The notes under the pieces were generated by a model. That model was not told where the DNA came from. It ran no database searches and saw only the letters and a list, made by a program, of their open reading frames with translations. Shown here in pieces: positions 53,060 through 61,799 of a stretch of DNA of 64,000 nt. Location: NCBI RefSeq assembly GCF_000217715.1, contig NC_015666.1, forward strand, positions 3,298,270 to 3,362,269. The letters run 5' to 3'. The translations under genes were made by a program, and so were the position numbers. The stretch's first letter is position 1. Each line of letters starts with the position of its first letter. Source of the DNA: Halopiger xanaduensis SH-6 (GTDB taxonomy: Archaea; Halobacteriota; Halobacteria; Halobacteriales; Natrialbaceae).

Positions 53060-54061
53060 TCAGTGGCAGTGAGCGTTGAGGTGGACGTCGCGAGCGGCGT
53101 ACGACGGACACAGTTCGACGGTCGCGTGATCGACGCCGCGTGCCTCGAGTGTCGCGTGGACGCGTCGCGTCACCGCCTCGGCGTCCGCCATCGTCTCGGC
53201 GTCCGTCTCGAGGTGGACGGTCGCGACCGTGATCCGGCTGCAGACCTGCCAGGCGTGGATGTCGTCGACCGCGGTCACGCCCTCGAGGTCCTCGAGCGCG
53301 GCGCGAACGGCCGCTCGGTCGAACGGCGTCCGGTGGAGGAAGATCGCGCTGCTGCCGCGGAGCACGTTCACGGCGGACCACGTCACGACGACCGCGATGA
53401 GGCCGGCGGTGAGCGGGTCGACGAGGTGAAACCCGGTCAGTTCGATGACGACCGTCGAGACGATGACGGCGACCGAACCGCCGGCGTCGCCCAGCAGGTG
53501 GTAGAACGCGCCGCGCTCGTTGAGGCTCATCTCGCCGCCGTGTAACACGTAGATCGAGCCGACGTTGACCGCGAGCCCGCCGGTCGCGATGAGGAGCGTC
53601 GGGCCGGTTCCGATCGCGACGGGCTCGAGGAATCGGTGGTAGGACTCCCAGAGGATGAATCCGACCATCGGGAGCAGGAGGACGCCGTTGAGGAAGGCGG
53701 CGAACGGCTCGAGGCGGTGGAGGCCGTAGGACCAGCGCCCCTCGTCGCCGTAGGATTCGGCGACGTAGGCGGCGGCGAAGGCCATCACGTACGCGAGCGC
53801 GTCGAACAGCATGTGGAACGCGTCGCTGATGAGCGCGACCGAGCCGAACAGGAGTCCGCCCGCGAGTTCGGCGACGAATCCGACGAGGTTGATCGCGGAG
53901 ACGACGGCGAGTTTCCGGCTGCTCGTCGACGACGCGCCGTGGTCGTGGTCGTGCCCGTGACCGTGGCCGTGGTCGTGACCGGTGTGCTCGCCGCCGTGTT
54001 CGTGTCCGGGCCCGTGAGCGCGGTCCTCGTGGCGGGCTCGAGCCGACTCGTGATCGGTCAT
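53060..54061 (-). CDS. Cation diffusion facilitator (Zn/Cd/Co exporter)
   Basis: The 333-residue transporter starts with a His-rich tract (about 8-45: HEDRAHGPGHEHGGEHTGHDHGHGHGHDHDHG) that binds metal. Six membrane helices follow, with the HxxxD-type site SVALISDAFHMLFDALAYVMAF in helix 2 and FYHLLGDAGGSVAVIVS in helix 5. A C-terminal cytosolic domain (about 245-333) ends AAR-DVHLNAHCH. It exports divalent metal ions against protons. The CAACATCGCTGTTG palindrome lies at its promoter. Confidence 0.93.
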   Translation of the reverse strand: MTDHESARARHEDRAHGPGHEHGGEHTGHDHGHGHGHDHDHGASSTSSRKLAVVSAINLVGFVAELAGGLLFGSVALISDAFHMLFDALAYVMAFAAAYVAESYGDEGRWSYGLHRLEPFAAFLNGVLLLPMVGFILWESYHRFLEPVAIGTGPTLLIATGGLAVNVGSIYVLHGGEMSLNERGAFYHLLGDAGGSVAVIVSTVVIELTGFHLVDPLTAGLIAVVVTWSAVNVLRGSSAIFLHRTPFDRAAVRAALEDLEGVTAVDDIHAWQVCSRITVATVHLETDAETMADAEAVTRRVHATLEARGVDHATVELCPSYAARDVHLNAHCH

Positions 54062-54086
54062 CGTTGGCGTCGCTTCGAACCCGAAT

Positions 54087-54105
54087 CTTATCAACATCGC
54101 TGTTG
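54087..54105 (-). promoter_or_regulatory. TATA box and operator-like palindrome of the metal exporter gene
   Basis: On the minus strand TGATAAG (54087-54093) lies about 28 bases before ATG 54061. CAACATCGCTGTTG (54092-54105), with perfect five-base arms, abuts its upstream side where TFB binds. A metal sensor binding here would block transcription. Confidence 0.45.
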
Positions 54106-54317
54106 TAAACGCGCCGTATTTCGCTATAGATTAGCAATAGAGGTCCAGATTGTTATTAACTAGATCGAGAACGGAGAGCCTAGCGACGACTCTCGAGACG
54201 GGAAGGCGCATACGAAAGAGCCGAATTAGAGCGCGAAACGCACGTGGCCGCCGGCGGGACACCGACGATGGCGATATTCGGACGAAAGCGGGTGCGTCGA
54301 GGTACTCGAGAGTGCGA

Positions 54318-54608
54318 TCAGTCGTCCTCGAAGAGGTCGGCGACGTACTGCTGTTCCCAGTCGCGTCGCGCTTCCAGTTCGCGCCGGCCGCGCCGGGTGA
54401 GGGTGTAGAAGTTCGTTCGGCGGTCCGCCTGCCCCTTCTCGACGAGCCCCTTGTCGACGATCGTATCGAGATTCGGATACAGGCGCCCGTGGTGGATCTC
54501 CGTCTCGTAGTAGTCCTCGAGTTCCTCCTTGATTGCGAGGCCGTGTGGCTCGTCTTGGCCGGCGATGACGTACAGGAGGTCGCGCTGGAAGCCCGTTAAA
54601 TCGTACAT
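54318..54608 (-). CDS. PadR family transcription regulator
   Basis: The 96-residue protein is a single PadR winged helix: LTGFQRDLLYVIAGQDEPHGLAIKEELEDYYETEIHHGRLYPNLDTIVDKGLVEKGQADRRTNFYTLTRRGRRELEARRDWE. It lacks the long C-terminal dimerisation helix, as is common in haloarchaea. A TATA element TTTATTTAT (54634-54642, minus strand) lies about 28 bases upstream of ATG 54608. It is divergent from the SprT-like gene. Confidence 0.92.
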   Translation of the reverse strand: MYDLTGFQRDLLYVIAGQDEPHGLAIKEELEDYYETEIHHGRLYPNLDTIVDKGLVEKGQADRRTNFYTLTRRGRRELEARRDWEQQYVADLFEDD

Positions 54609-54633
54609 ATTTGAACGTTGTTGTGTCAGGAAC

Positions 54634-54642
54634 ATAAATAAA
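54634..54642 (-). promoter_or_regulatory. TATA box of the PadR regulator gene
   Basis: On the minus strand TTTATTTAT follows CCGG and lies at leaderless distance from ATG 54608. Confidence 0.6.
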
Positions 54643-54701
54643 CCGGTCGATACGAGGTTGCGATCGGAAGAAATTCGGTGCGGCCGACCTATCGTCGGGC
54701 C

Positions 54702-55298
54702 GTGTCCGACGCGTCCGACGGAGAACGGCTCACCGTTGACGACGAGATCGTCGCTCGCGCGCGGATTCACGCCCGCGAGGTGGCCGGCGACGGTGGTGAT
54801 GGCGAGTACGAGCTGCCCGTCGATCTCGAGGCCCTCGAGTGGAACGTCTCGGCTCGGGCCCGCCGGCGCGCCGGGGCGTGTCGCTGGGACCGTAATCGAG
54901 AGGTCGCGACGATCGTCCTCGCGCGGCGGGCCTACGAGCGGTACGAGTGGCCGGAGTTCGCCGCGGTCGTTCGCCACGAGCTCGTCCACGCCTGGGAGTT
55001 CCAGCAGTTCGGCGAGTCGGGGCACGGCCCGCGGTTTCGCGAGCGAGCGGCCGACCTCGAGGCGCCGCGCCACTGTCGGGCGTTCGCGGAGCCGCGGTAC
55101 GTCCTTCGCTGTCGCGCCGAGGGCTGCGACTGGCGGGCGACGCGCCACCGCGCCTCGCAGCCGGTGAAGGCGCCGGATCAGTACCGCTGCGGGAGTTGCG
55201 GCGGCGCCTACGAGGTCGAACACGTCGCGAGCGGGCGGACGTGGGCGACCGCCAGCGAGTACGGCGGCGCGAAGGCAGCGCTCGGCGACGACTGGTAG
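54702..55298 (+). CDS. SprT-like zinc metalloprotease-fold protein
   Basis: The 198-residue product has the SprT motif FAAVVRHELVHAWEFQQFGESGHGPRFRERA with HExxH at about residues 100-104 and a third ligand His in GHGPRF. A C-terminal zinc ribbon is seen (CRAEGCDW ... YRCGSCGGAYEVEHVAS). Eukaryotic and bacterial relatives (Spartan, SprT) degrade DNA-bound proteins. GTG 54702 (VSDASDGERL) is the likely start; an upstream ATA/other start would add eight basic residues. Confidence 0.85.
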   Translation: MSDASDGERLTVDDEIVARARIHAREVAGDGGDGEYELPVDLEALEWNVSARARRRAGACRWDRNREVATIVLARRAYERYEWPEFAAVVRHELVHAWEFQQFGESGHGPRFRERAADLEAPRHCRAFAEPRYVLRCRAEGCDWRATRHRASQPVKAPDQYRCGSCGGAYEVEHVASGRTWATASEYGGAKAALGDDW

Positions 55299-55416
55299 GC
55301 GATCGGCGGCCGTCCGGGTCCACGTCCGCGAGGACGGTAGCGGATCGGCAGCCGACGGCGCGTATCGACGCCCTGACCGCGGAACACTTATTCGCCTCAC
55401 AGAACCTGTACTAGCT

Positions 55417-55962
55417 ATGGGAATCCTCGAGTTGATGCTCGGCCAGTCGGGTCCCGGCGAACAGGGCGTCGAGGGCAAGTCCTACAAGCTGCCGAAGGCG
55501 AACCACGACTTCGTCTATCCCGTTGCAGCCCGATCGGCGGAACTCGACGCCTTCCAGCGGCTGATCCGGGCCGAGGCCGACGCACCCTACATCGAAGAGA
55601 ACACGGAGGAACTGCAGGCCGTCTTCGACGACGTGCTCGGCGAGGCGGAGATCGACGCGGCGGAACTCGCCGAGCGAAATCGACGGCCGCGACTCGAGGC
55701 CGAACCGGTGATCGACTACTGGCGCGAACAGGTGGCCGACGGCGACGGCGTCGGCGTCGTCTACGCCCGGCCGGGCACGTACTCGACGCTGGCGTCGTTC
55801 GTCAACGTGTGTCGACAACGCGACGAGGACGCCGACGATCCCTTCGAACTGCCCGAGGACTTTTCGAAGGCGGCGGCGCTGCTGACCCGCCTCGAGGAGG
55901 CGACGGACGACCAGTACCGCGCGGTCGTCCACAGCGATCTGCTGCCGGACGACTCGGACTAA
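55417..55962 (+). CDS. Conserved haloarchaeal protein of unknown function
   Basis: The 181-residue acidic protein starts MGILELMLGQSGPGEQGVEGKSYKLPKANHDFVYPVAARSAELDAFQRLI and has no membrane helix or known catalytic motif. Segments YWREQVADGDGVGVVYARPGTYSTLASFVNVCRQR and KAAALLTRLEEATDDQYRAVVHSDLL look conserved. A TATA-like CTTATT near 55388 supports the ATG as a leaderless start. Its stop overlaps the stop of the small membrane gene on the other strand by four bases. Confidence 0.8.
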   Translation: MGILELMLGQSGPGEQGVEGKSYKLPKANHDFVYPVAARSAELDAFQRLIRAEADAPYIEENTEELQAVFDDVLGEAEIDAAELAERNRRPRLEAEPVIDYWREQVADGDGVGVVYARPGTYSTLASFVNVCRQRDEDADDPFELPEDFSKAAALLTRLEEATDDQYRAVVHSDLLPDDSD

Positions 55963-56147
55963 CTCTCGGCGCGGTCGGCACTACGAGTTCCGCCGTCAGC
56001 TCGACGGAGTTCGATTACGAGGCCGACAGCGCCGAGCAGCGCCGCGATAAGCATGAACCCGACGCCGCTGCCCGGCGAACTGACCTCGAGAAACCCCCCG
56101 AGTACCATCACGAGCAGCGCAAACCGCTGGAGCGCAGCACCGATCAT
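55959..56147 (-). CDS. Small membrane protein (62 residues)
   Basis: The short product has two hydrophobic segments (LQRFALLVMVLGGFLEV and VGFMLIAALLGAVGLVIEL) joined by SSPGSG, with a charged tail. A hairpin in the membrane is predicted. A TATA-like GATAGTATT lies at about 27 bases from ATG 56147 within the palindrome ATACT-ATCA-AGTAT (56166-56179). No function is assigned. Confidence 0.65.
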   Translation of the reverse strand: MIGAALQRFALLVMVLGGFLEVSSPGSGVGFMLIAALLGAVGLVIELRRADGGTRSADRAES

Positions 56148-56165
56148 TACCGTACCGATGTTAGA

Positions 56166-56179
56166 ATACTATCAAGTAT
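56166..56179. promoter_or_regulatory. Palindrome at the promoter of the small membrane gene
   Basis: ATACT and AGTAT form five-base arms around ATCA and overlap the TATA region of the minus-strand gene that starts at 56147. Confidence 0.35.
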
Positions 56180-56255
56180 CTTCTGATCGGGTTGTAGCGA
56201 CTAGCGGTGTCCGTCGCCTCGCAGCGGAGATAGCGGGTCGAGCGCGAGAATAGAC

Positions 56256-56936
56256 TCAGACGATCGTTTCGAAGGCCTCGAGCGACGCGAGTTCGTACGT
56301 CGGTCGGTGCTCCGCGGTCTCGACCCCGCCGTCGGTCGCGATCCACGCCGAATCGAGGCCCATCGCGTTCGCGCCGGCGACGTCGGCGTGCAGCGAGTCG
56401 CCGATGTGAATCGCGCCGTCGGGCGTCGCCTCGAGCGTCGAGAGCGCGTGCTCGAACGGCGCCGCGTCGGGCTTCGGGTGAATCCCCGCGCTCGGCTCGG
56501 TGAAGACGCGCACGTCGAAGGCGTCCTCGATGCCGAGCGCCTGCAACTTCTGCGTCTGCGTCTCGCGTCCGCCGTTAGTGATCAGCGCGACCTGCCCGTG
56601 GTCGCGGGCGCGTTCGAGCGCCCGCTCGGCGCCCGGCCGAAACTGAACGGCGGTCGGGTCCGTCTCCTCGCGGTAGGCGCGGGCGAGTCGGGACGGCACA
56701 TTCGGGTCGATATCGCGCTCGGCGCGGCGCGAGACCTCGGTAAACAGGTGCTCGTAGAACTCCAGATCCGTCTCCGCCGTCGGCAGATCGGGGATCGCGG
56801 CGCGCAGGTCGGCCGGCGTACAGAACCGCTCGCAGCCGGCGCGGTCGAACGCCGCCTCGAGCAGCGCCGCGGGAGCGCGGGTCGGCTCGCAGAGGGTGTG
56901 GTCGAGATCGAAACAGATCGCGTCGTAACCGGACAT
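56256..56936 (-). CDS. HAD family hydrolase
   Basis: The 226-residue phosphatase-type protein shows all four HAD motifs: FDLDHTLCEP (nucleophile Asp10), ALITNGG, HPKPDAAPF with the Lys, and AIHIGDSLHADVAGANAMGLDSAWI. A helical cap at about 20-90 makes it a C1 type. Substrate may be a sugar phosphate or phosphoglycolate. A TATA-like GTTAAG lies about 28 bases before ATG 56936. Confidence 0.9.
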   Translation of the reverse strand: MSGYDAICFDLDHTLCEPTRAPAALLEAAFDRAGCERFCTPADLRAAIPDLPTAETDLEFYEHLFTEVSRRAERDIDPNVPSRLARAYREETDPTAVQFRPGAERALERARDHGQVALITNGGRETQTQKLQALGIEDAFDVRVFTEPSAGIHPKPDAAPFEHALSTLEATPDGAIHIGDSLHADVAGANAMGLDSAWIATDGGVETAEHRPTYELASLEAFETIV

Positions 56937-57073
56937 CTACCCTATATTGGAGCGAGCGCGTTCTTAACGTTTCGACGGCCGCAATTCCGGACCCGACACG
57001 GTCAGCGGTCGGTCCCCGGGACCGGCCTGCGCGATTCGCCACGTTCAAGCCGGTTCCCTTCGACCGTCGATGC

Positions 57074-58315
57074 ATGACACGGACACGATCCGTCTGGATC
57101 AAAGCCGACGACACCGTCGGCGACTGGGACGAGCGCCGCGAGCGGATCACCGCCGCGCTCGAGGCGGGCGCCGACTGGGTACTGGTCGACGAAGCCGACG
57201 TCGAGCGCGTGCGCGAACTCGGCGACATCAACGTCGCGGCGTTCCGAACGAACGGCGACGTGACCCTCGTCGACGACGCGGAAAGCGACGACGCCGAGGA
57301 CGTCATCGAGGACGTCGGCGACACCGGTGACGCCGGGGGCGCGTCGAGCGCGAAACCCGACGCCGTCATCGTCGGCAAGGACGGCGAGGGCGACGCGACG
57401 ATCGACATGCCCGAGGACCTCTCCGGCTCGGCCGACCTCTCGACGCTGCGCCGCGACGAGGACGCCGACCTCGAGCGGGGCGCGTACGTCCGTATCCTCG
57501 ACACTGAATACGAGCGCTTCGCCGAGACCGCGGCTCAGGAGGCCGACCACACGATCATCATCGGCGAGGACTGGACGATCATCCCGCTCGAGAACCTGAT
57601 CGCCCGGATCGGCGACGAGACCGATCTGGTCGCCGGCGTCACCACCGCCGAGGAGGCGCGGACCGCGTTCGAGACGCTGGAGATCGGCGCCGACTCCGTC
57701 CTGCTGGACTCGAGCGATCCCGACGAGATCCGCAAGACCGTCGAGGTCCGCGACGACGCCGAGCGCGAGACCCTCGATCTGGAGTACGCCGAGGTGCTCG
57801 ACGTCGAGCGCGTCGGCAGCGCCGACCGCGTCTGCATCGACACGGGCAGCCTGCTCGAGCACGACGAGGGGATGCTCGTCGGCTCGATGGCCCGCGGGCT
57901 GGTCTTCGTCCACGCCGAGACGGCCGAATCGCCCTACGTCGCCTCGCGGCCGTTTAGAGTCAACGCGGGCGCCGTCCACGCCTACGTCCGGACGCCCGAC
58001 GGCGGCACGAAGTACCTCTCGGAACTCCAGAGCGGCGACGAGGTCCAGGTCGTCGACACGAACGGCAACACCCGCGAGGCCATCGTCGGCCGCGTCAAGA
58101 TCGAACAGCGCCCGATGTTCCGCGTCGCCCTCGAGACGCAGGCCGGCGACCGGGTCGAGACGCTGCTGCAGAACGCCGAGACGATCAAGGTCGCCACCGG
58201 CGAGGGCCGCAAGGCGGTAACCGACCTCGAGGCCGGCGACGAACTCCTGCTGTACTACGAGGACACGGCGCGACACTTCGGCGAGGCCGTCGAGGAGAGC
58301 ATCATCGAGAAGTAG
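57074..58315 (+). CDS. aroB': 3-dehydroquinate synthase II
   Basis: The 413-residue enzyme belongs to the archaeal alternative shikimate route, in which 2-amino-3,7-dideoxy-D-threo-hept-6-ulosonate is oxidised with NAD and cyclised to 3-dehydroquinate. Typical segments are RSVWIKADDTVGDWDERRERITAALEAGADWVLVDEADVE, ENLIARIGDETDLVAGVTTAEEARTAFETLEIGADSVLLDS and GMLVGSMARGLVFVHAETAESPYVASRPFRVNAGAVHAYV. An acidic insertion (about 65-95) is a halophilic feature. AroD lies 1.5 kb away, but the upstream ADH synthase gene is not in the window. Confidence 0.95.
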   Translation: MTRTRSVWIKADDTVGDWDERRERITAALEAGADWVLVDEADVERVRELGDINVAAFRTNGDVTLVDDAESDDAEDVIEDVGDTGDAGGASSAKPDAVIVGKDGEGDATIDMPEDLSGSADLSTLRRDEDADLERGAYVRILDTEYERFAETAAQEADHTIIIGEDWTIIPLENLIARIGDETDLVAGVTTAEEARTAFETLEIGADSVLLDSSDPDEIRKTVEVRDDAERETLDLEYAEVLDVERVGSADRVCIDTGSLLEHDEGMLVGSMARGLVFVHAETAESPYVASRPFRVNAGAVHAYVRTPDGGTKYLSELQSGDEVQVVDTNGNTREAIVGRVKIEQRPMFRVALETQAGDRVETLLQNAETIKVATGEGRKAVTDLEAGDELLLYYEDTARHFGEAVEESIIEK

Positions 58316-58403
58316 CGAGGAGCGTCGCAGTAATCGCGATTGCAGACGGCTCACCGTCGGTCGAACCTCCTCGTCCAACGCAACGCTGTTTCTCGCGGCT
58401 CGC

Positions 58404-58838
58404 TCAGACTTCGCTCGGGTCTGCGTCTTCGGGTTCGGCCGGCTCGAGGCGCGTCGTACACCAGTGACAGAACTCGAGGTCTTCGTCGAGTTCCTTGCCG
58501 CACTCGGGACAGGTCGGCCCGTCGCTCGAGCCCGACCCCGATCCCGACGCGGTCGGCGGGAAGCCGAGCGAACGGAACGTCGCGTCGATCGCCGCGAACA
58601 GGCCGATAAACGAGAGGGCGAACTGTCCCATCGAGTCCATATCTTCGCTGACGATCGTCACGGCATCGGCCATCGTTTCGGCCGCGGCGAGCTGGTCCAT
58701 CGGGAGGAAGATCGCGATCGCGGAGAGATACAGCCCCGCGAAGACGACCGCGCGGAGCCAGTCCCGCAGGAGCGCGTGTCCCGCGCCGGGAAAGAGGATC
58801 GAGAGGGCCCCGGCGAGGAGCGCACGAAACCATGTCAT
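58404..58838 (-). CDS. Membrane protein with C-terminal zinc ribbon
   Basis: The 144-residue protein has an N-terminal helix pair (ALLAGALSILFPGAGHALL and AVVFAGLYLSAIAIFLPM), a third hydrophobic segment (FALSFIGLFAAIDATFRSL), a flexible Gly-Ser linker and a zinc ribbon TCPECGKELDEDLEFCHWCTTRLEP. Such small zinc-ribbon membrane proteins are frequent in haloarchaea and are poorly studied. It stands alone on the minus strand. Confidence 0.78.
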   Translation of the reverse strand: MTWFRALLAGALSILFPGAGHALLRDWLRAVVFAGLYLSAIAIFLPMDQLAAAETMADAVTIVSEDMDSMGQFALSFIGLFAAIDATFRSLGFPPTASGSGSGSSDGPTCPECGKELDEDLEFCHWCTTRLEPAEPEDADPSEV

Positions 58839-58942
58839 GGTCGGACACTAGGCGAGCCGACTGGTTAACATTCCGATTCCGAGACGTCCGACCCCGTCCG
58901 CTCGCCGCTCGGCCGCAATCCGGGCCAAGGTAGCTACGGCCG

Positions 58943-59641
58943 TCACTCGTACGGCGCCCGGATCACCATCACGCCGCAGTACGCACACTCGAGAGAAACG
59001 CCCCGATCCGCGCCCGTTCGAGCGGTCCCCGTCGCAGACGGTCGCTCGAGTTCGTCCGTCGTTGCCGTCCCCGTTCCCGCGTCGGTCCCGACGAGCGCCC
59101 CGTCACAGTTCGGACAGCGATCGAGAAACAGCCGGAGCGCGGTCAGCACGATTCCCTGCTCGTCCGGCTCGAGGCCCCGCCAGTCGGGTCGGCGCTCGTC
59201 CAGCGTCTCCGCGGCTGCAAGGTCCGCGAGAAAGGCCGCGTTCGACGGCCAGCAGCCGATCCGCTCGTCGTCGCGGGTCGCGACGAACCCGTCGCCGGTG
59301 ACCGCGAGCGTCACCCGTCCGGGAGCGGTCCCGAGCCGCGCCGCGAGCACCTCCCGCTGTGCGTCCTGCGTTCGGATCTCGTGCAGTCGCTCCCGCCGGG
59401 CCGATTCGAACGCCGACTCGAGGCGGAGCGGCGTCGATCCCGGCGGCGTCGCGACGAGATCAATCGAGCGAAGCAGCGTTTCGGCACGCGACGACGCTTC
59501 GGAATCGAACGCGCCGTCGGTGACGCTACCACCGTCCCCCTTTCGCCCGCCGCCGACGAACGCGAACGCCGCATCGCCGTCTCCGGCCGCGGACGACCCT
59601 CGATGGAGCAACTCGAGGCGACTCGTTCCCGTCGAGTTCAT
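58943..59641 (-). CDS. Unknown protein with C-terminal zinc-ribbon-like cysteines
   Basis: The 232-residue product has a Gly/Asp-rich N-terminus, a compact middle part (about 45-165: RAETLLRSIDLVATPPGSTPLRLESAFESARRERLHEIRTQDAQREVLAARLGTAPGRVTL) and two CxxC pairs far apart (CPNCDGALV near 177 and CAYCGVMVI near 220) with a low-complexity insert between them. I do not recognise the family. Zinc binding by the four Cys is likely. Confidence 0.65.
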   Translation of the reverse strand: MNSTGTSRLELLHRGSSAAGDGDAAFAFVGGGRKGDGGSVTDGAFDSEASSRAETLLRSIDLVATPPGSTPLRLESAFESARRERLHEIRTQDAQREVLAARLGTAPGRVTLAVTGDGFVATRDDERIGCWPSNAAFLADLAAAETLDERRPDWRGLEPDEQGIVLTALRLFLDRCPNCDGALVGTDAGTGTATTDELERPSATGTARTGADRGVSLECAYCGVMVIRAPYE

Positions 59642-59742
59642 ACGCCCCCTGGGTCGTAGCGGCCTATTGGTATGCGGCTGTTACCGTCACGAACGCTGGC
59701 AGCTAACTACCGGTTGACCGCAGTCAGTCGATCGTATTGCGG

Positions 59743-59793
59743 CCCGGAGCGGTATCGCATCCCGGAGCGGTATCGCGGCCGCGGCCCGGAGCG
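59743..59793. repeat. Imperfect 16-bp repeats between two genes
   Basis: CCCGGAGCGGTATCGC occurs at 59743-59758 and 59761-59776, and its first nine bases again at 59785-59793. The array lies 13 bases beyond the 3' end of the aroD gene. Confidence 0.65.
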
Positions 59794-59805
59794 TGATTCA
59801 AACGC

Positions 59806-60492
59806 TTACTCGAGGTCCGACACCAACCGCGAGAGGGTCGCGAGATCGTACTGGCCCGGCGCCGTGGCCTCGGCGGGGTCGACGGGCGCGTAGCCGATCC
59901 GCGAGCCGTACAGCGGCGCGACGGCCCGAGTGTGGCTGCCGGCCTCGCCCATCGCCATCGTCGCGACCGTCTCGCCGTCCTGCGTGAGTCGGTGGGTTGC
60001 CGACAGCACCGCGAGCGAGTCCGACCGATCGTGGGCCGTCACCGCGAGCTTGCCGACGTCGGCGTACTCGCAGGCCTCGGCGAGTCGCTCGATCATCGCG
60101 TCCTCGCTCGGCGTCCCCTCGAAGTCGTGGGTCGACGCGACCACCGAAACGTCCTGCTCGCGCGCGGTCTCGAGCACGTCGTCGGCCGCGCCCGATCGAA
60201 GCGACTCGAGTTCGACGTCGATCGCCTCGACGCCGTCGATACGGGCGGCTTCGGCCAGCACCTCGAGCCGTTCCGCGTCGTCGCCGGCCCACTCGCCGCC
60301 CTCCCACGCGGCCCGGTTGGTCGCCAGGACCGGGAGTTGGCCGTCGTAGGCCTCGAGGGCGGCCAGCGCGTCGTCCGCGTTCGACAGGCCCATCCGAAAC
60401 TCGACGGCGTCCGCGTGATTGCGGGCTCGAGCTTCGTCCGTCAGGTCGGCGGTTGCGGCGGTGAGAACGAACGAATCGAATGCGATAGCCAT
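59806..60492 (-). CDS. aroD: Type I 3-dehydroquinate dehydratase
   Basis: The 228-residue Schiff-base enzyme converts 3-dehydroquinate to 3-dehydroshikimate. Visible are ADAVEFRMGLSNADDAL with the substrate Glu/Arg, GVEAIDVELESL, VVASTHDFEGTP with the catalytic His near 117, and DVGKLAVTAHDRSD with the Schiff-base Lys near 142. AMGEAGSHTRAVAPLYGSRIGYAPV completes the barrel. A TATA-like GTTTTTCT is about 26 bases before ATG 60492. Confidence 0.93.
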   Translation of the reverse strand: MAIAFDSFVLTAATADLTDEARARNHADAVEFRMGLSNADDALAALEAYDGQLPVLATNRAAWEGGEWAGDDAERLEVLAEAARIDGVEAIDVELESLRSGAADDVLETAREQDVSVVASTHDFEGTPSEDAMIERLAEACEYADVGKLAVTAHDRSDSLAVLSATHRLTQDGETVATMAMGEAGSHTRAVAPLYGSRIGYAPVDPAEATAPGQYDLATLSRLVSDLE

Positions 60493-60590
60493 TGTACTCC
60501 GGTGAGAACGGGCGGTAGAAAAACGGTACGGGTCCGCGCGATTCGTGCGGGGTCGTCCGTCGTCAGTTCGAAGGCTCGACGCGGCGCCGA

Positions 60591-61580
60591 TCAGGCCAGG
60601 CCGATCGTCTCCTCGGCCTCGAGGAGCTCGTGGTAGCGGTTGCGGATGGTGACTTCGGAGATGTCGGCGACGTCGCTCACGGCGGCCTGGGTGGTCTTCT
60701 CGTTGGTCAGCAAGGCGGCGGCGTAGACCGCGGCGGCCGCGAGGCCGACCGGCGACTTGCCGGAGTGGACGCCCTTCTCCTTGGCGTTCTGGAGCAGCGA
60801 GCGGGCGCGGTGTTCGGCTTCGTCGGAGAGTTCGAGACCGGAGGCGAAGCGAGGCACGTAGCTCTCGGGGTCGGCCGGCTGGACCTCGAGCCCGAGTTCG
60901 CGGACGACGTAGCGGTACGTGCGGGCGATCTCGTTTTTCTCGACGCGGGAGACGTCCGCGATCTCGTCGAGCGAGCGCGGGACGCCGGCCTGGCGCGCGG
61001 CGGCGTAGACGCAGGCCGTCGAGACGCCTTCGATCGATCGACCGGGCAGGAGGTCCTCCTCGAGGGCGCGGCGGTAGATGACGGAGGCGGTCTCGCGGAC
61101 GTTGTTCGGCAGACCGAGCGCGGAGGCCATCCGGTCGATTTCACCGAGGGCCTGCTTTAAGTTGCGCTCCTTGGAGTCGCGGGTGCGGAAGCGCTCGTTC
61201 CACTTGCGCAGGCGCTGCATCTTCTCGCGCTGGCGCGAGCCAAGGGAGTTGCCGTAGGCGTCCTTGTTGCGCCAGTCGATGTTCGTCGAGAGCCCCTTGT
61301 CGTGCATCGTGTTCGTCGTGGGGGCGCCCACGCGGGACTTTTCGTTCTTCTCGGCCGCGTCGAACGCGCGCCACTCGGGGCCGCGGTCGACGGAGTCCTC
61401 CTCGACGACGAGGCCGCAGTCCTCACAGACGGTCTCGCCGTGTTCGTCGTCGACGACCAGGTTGCCCGCACACTCCGGACAGACGAGGTCGTTCGATTCG
61501 GTTTCGGTCTCGGTTTCGGTCGTCGCGTCGGTTTCTCGTTCGGTACGCCGTACTCTCGTGTTCGATTGTGCGTCGGTCAT
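60591..61580 (-). CDS. tfb: Transcription initiation factor IIB (TFB)
   Basis: The 329-residue general transcription factor has a Thr/Glu-rich leader, a zinc ribbon (about 33-56: VCPECAGNLVVDDEHGETVCEDCGLVV), the B-finger/linker (VDRGPEWRAFDAAEKNEKSRVGAPTTNTMHDKGLSTNIDWRNKDAYGNSL) and two cyclin-like repeats (about 130-215 and 225-325). The second ends in the BRE-reading helix AAVSDVADISEVTIRNRYHELL. It recruits RNA polymerase to TATA/BRE promoters; haloarchaea have several TFBs with partly different targets. Start 61580 is the family start. Confidence 0.95.
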   Translation of the reverse strand: MTDAQSNTRVRRTERETDATTETETETESNDLVCPECAGNLVVDDEHGETVCEDCGLVVEEDSVDRGPEWRAFDAAEKNEKSRVGAPTTNTMHDKGLSTNIDWRNKDAYGNSLGSRQREKMQRLRKWNERFRTRDSKERNLKQALGEIDRMASALGLPNNVRETASVIYRRALEEDLLPGRSIEGVSTACVYAAARQAGVPRSLDEIADVSRVEKNEIARTYRYVVRELGLEVQPADPESYVPRFASGLELSDEAEHRARSLLQNAKEKGVHSGKSPVGLAAAAVYAAALLTNEKTTQAAVSDVADISEVTIRNRYHELLEAEETIGLA

Positions 61581-61799
61581 GCGATGGCGAGTGCTGCCCG
61601 GACGAACGAATCGCAAAAGTCCGGACGGAGTCGTTACCTACTCCGTTCTGAGACTCGAGGTATAATGGTTTCGAAATCGAGATCCGATACGCCACGAAAC
61701 CCGGTAATTCGCCGGAACCGGTATGAGGAATCATAACATTGAAGTAGTGAATGCGTCCCAAAGCGGAGGGTCCAATTGGTCGTCGTTCGAACCCCGCGT

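Noticed and set aside
61500-61545. Repeat of CGGTTTCGGTCTCGG units near tfb
   Set aside because: It codes for the Thr/Glu leader of TFB and is not a separate element.
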